Below are positions 63,096 through 64,000 of a stretch of DNA of 64,000 nt, piece by piece (position 1 is the first letter of the stretch; each line of letters opens with the position of its first letter). The translations under genes were made by a program, and so were the position numbers. This DNA comes from Cutaneotrichosporon cavernicola (lineage: Eukaryota > Basidiomycota > Tremellomycetes > Trichosporonales > Trichosporonaceae), in contig NC_083394.1 of NCBI RefSeq assembly GCF_030864355.1, positions 1-64,000 of the forward strand, given 5' to 3'. The notes under the pieces are model-generated. The model saw only the letters and a list, made by a program, of their open reading frames with translations, was not told where the DNA came from and made no database searches.

Positions 63096-63660
63096 CTATC
63101 TGCCCCGCCCACGTTCATCCTCCACAGCCAGCTCGTGGATGCATCGTTCGAGCTCGGTGACTTGATGCGCCATTTCTTCCAGGACGCGCCGTGTGCGTGG
63201 ACGCTCAGGCGAGCATTGGCTTCCGCGACGTGGCTGGTGTCAGCAACCAGACGCCTAAACCAACCAGACTTACTCGCCGGCTGTCCGTCTTCTCCGTCTC
63301 ACCTCCGGACGTCGGCTCTCGCTCTCCCTCCGTCTCCGAACCCCCTCCTTCCTTGCGTGGGTTCCTCGAGCTGGGCCGCACAGAGATTACCGACACGACA
63401 CTGGTCACGCTCGAGATTGACGCGATGCTGTCAGCCCCACGCCGGCGGTGCTTCTTTCCACGTCTCTCCGCCTCTAGAGCCGCCTTGAACTGGAGCAGCT
63501 GGTGTCAGTTTGGGCATGGAATCCTGAACAAACTCACATCTGCTTCGGCCTGGGTGTTGCGCAGTTGGCCGACGGCGCTAACGACGTTGCTGGTGCTGAG
63601 GCGCTTCTGTGTTGTTGGCGAGGCTTGGCTCAAAGTCGAGGAGTCTGAGGGTGCTGACAT
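63096..63660 (-). CDS. Small coiled-coil protein of unknown function
   Basis: Exons 63660-63538, 63489-63274 and 63233-63096 join in frame to 158 residues (introns 48 and 40 nt). The N-terminus is Ser/Thr-rich (MSAPSDSSTLSQASPTTQ), followed by a helix VVSAVGQLRNTQAEADFKAALEA made across the first splice, a basic RRGKKHRRRG, a Ser/Val run and Glu/Gly/Arg-rich linker. The C-terminus is a helix VLEEMAHQVTELERCIHELAV built by the third exon. A heptad-like Leu/Ile spacing suggests coiled-coil pairing. No known family. Confidence 0.55.
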
Positions 63661-64000
63661 GGATGGGCTCCGTGGGGCTTGCTCGGTAGTGAGTGGTGAG
63701 CAGTTAGGGTGAGAGAGGAGAGCAAGTAGATGACAGTGAGGAGGCCCACGGGCGAAGCCATCCGGGGTCAAGCCTCAATAGGGCCCTACTCTGCTGTATT
63801 CAGTCTGTCCGTGCTTGGCGGCCTGTGCTCTGTTGTATTAAAAGCCGGGTACAGAGGCGCCAGCGGTAGATCGAAAAGGTCAAAGTCTAGGTGAGTGAGT
63901 TCTCGCGCTCATGCCAGGTAAGTTGATGACTTGTGAATGGGATGAGATGAAGAGTAAATCTACCGCGAGTCAAGTGGAGGGGTCGAGTTTTGTTGGCAAA
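63661..64000. other. Right-hand end of window
   Basis: About 340 bp with no recognised gene. The promoter of the coiled-coil protein gene would lie here. A TATTAAAAG element (about 63837-63845) is present. Confidence 0.4.

Overview
The window is the left end of a fungal chromosome. It opens with about 370 bp of C-rich telomere (unit CCCCCTAA, so TTAGGGGG on the other strand), the repeat type of tremellomycete yeasts such as Cryptococcus and the Trichosporonales. Many genes are interrupted by very short GT-AG introns, often 32-40 nt. GC-rich coding sequence, a Zn2Cys6 regulator, a Ty3/Gypsy element and a tRNA with an intron also fit a basidiomycete yeast. Splice models were built by eye and checked only for reading frame and protein logic.

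Region 1 (1-13.1 kb) is subtelomere. Next to the telomere lie a truncated ORF and a three-exon gene (1196-2595) that reads as a nuclear 2-oxoglutarate/Fe(II) dioxygenase of TET/JBP type. A Cys-containing ORF follows on the minus strand, then a minus-strand Ty3/Gypsy unit (Gag-protease 7534-11148; RT-RNaseH-integrase 4430-7537) whose two ORFs overlap in the -1 frame. At least seven copies of a 20-21 bp palindrome are scattered over 0.8-11 kb; within gag-pol they are read in all three frames. Upstream of gag is a dense array of hairpins with a near-constant CCTT loop and changing stems, then a 504-bp LTR-like block.

Region 2 (13.2-21.1 kb) holds an intact ferroportin-like gene and a sirtuin gene cut in two. 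The N-terminal half (about 20.7-21.0 kb) and C-terminal half (about 14.8-15.35 kb) share strand and order but are separated by about 5.4 kb carrying two divergent alpha/beta hydrolase genes, a diverged LTR-like piece and a 15-bp CACGTG-containing repeat. The C-terminal half also has a frameshift.

Region 3 (21-42 kb) is metabolic: a frameshifted Baeyer-Villiger-type monooxygenase, a beta-lactamase-fold hydrolase, a Cys-rich module protein, an SDR, a Zn2Cys6 regulator divergent from a Gfo/Idh/MocA oxidoreductase, an MFS transporter, a decayed small secreted protein gene, an alpha/beta hydrolase, an NCS1 permease and a DJ-1/PfpI protein. The redox genes, transporter and regulator may form a catabolic or secondary-metabolism cluster.

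Region 4 (42-56.2 kb) is mostly low-complexity proteins of unknown function, a tRNA-Ala(AGC) gene, and two tandem paralogues around 54.3-56.2 kb.

Region 5 (56.6-64 kb) has a YtcJ-like amidohydrolase, a second SDR, a 962-residue fusion of an aminoglycoside-phosphotransferase-fold kinase, an M23-like segment and a class-III aminotransferase (predicted hydroxylysine or ethanolamine-phosphate metabolism), and a small coiled-coil protein gene.
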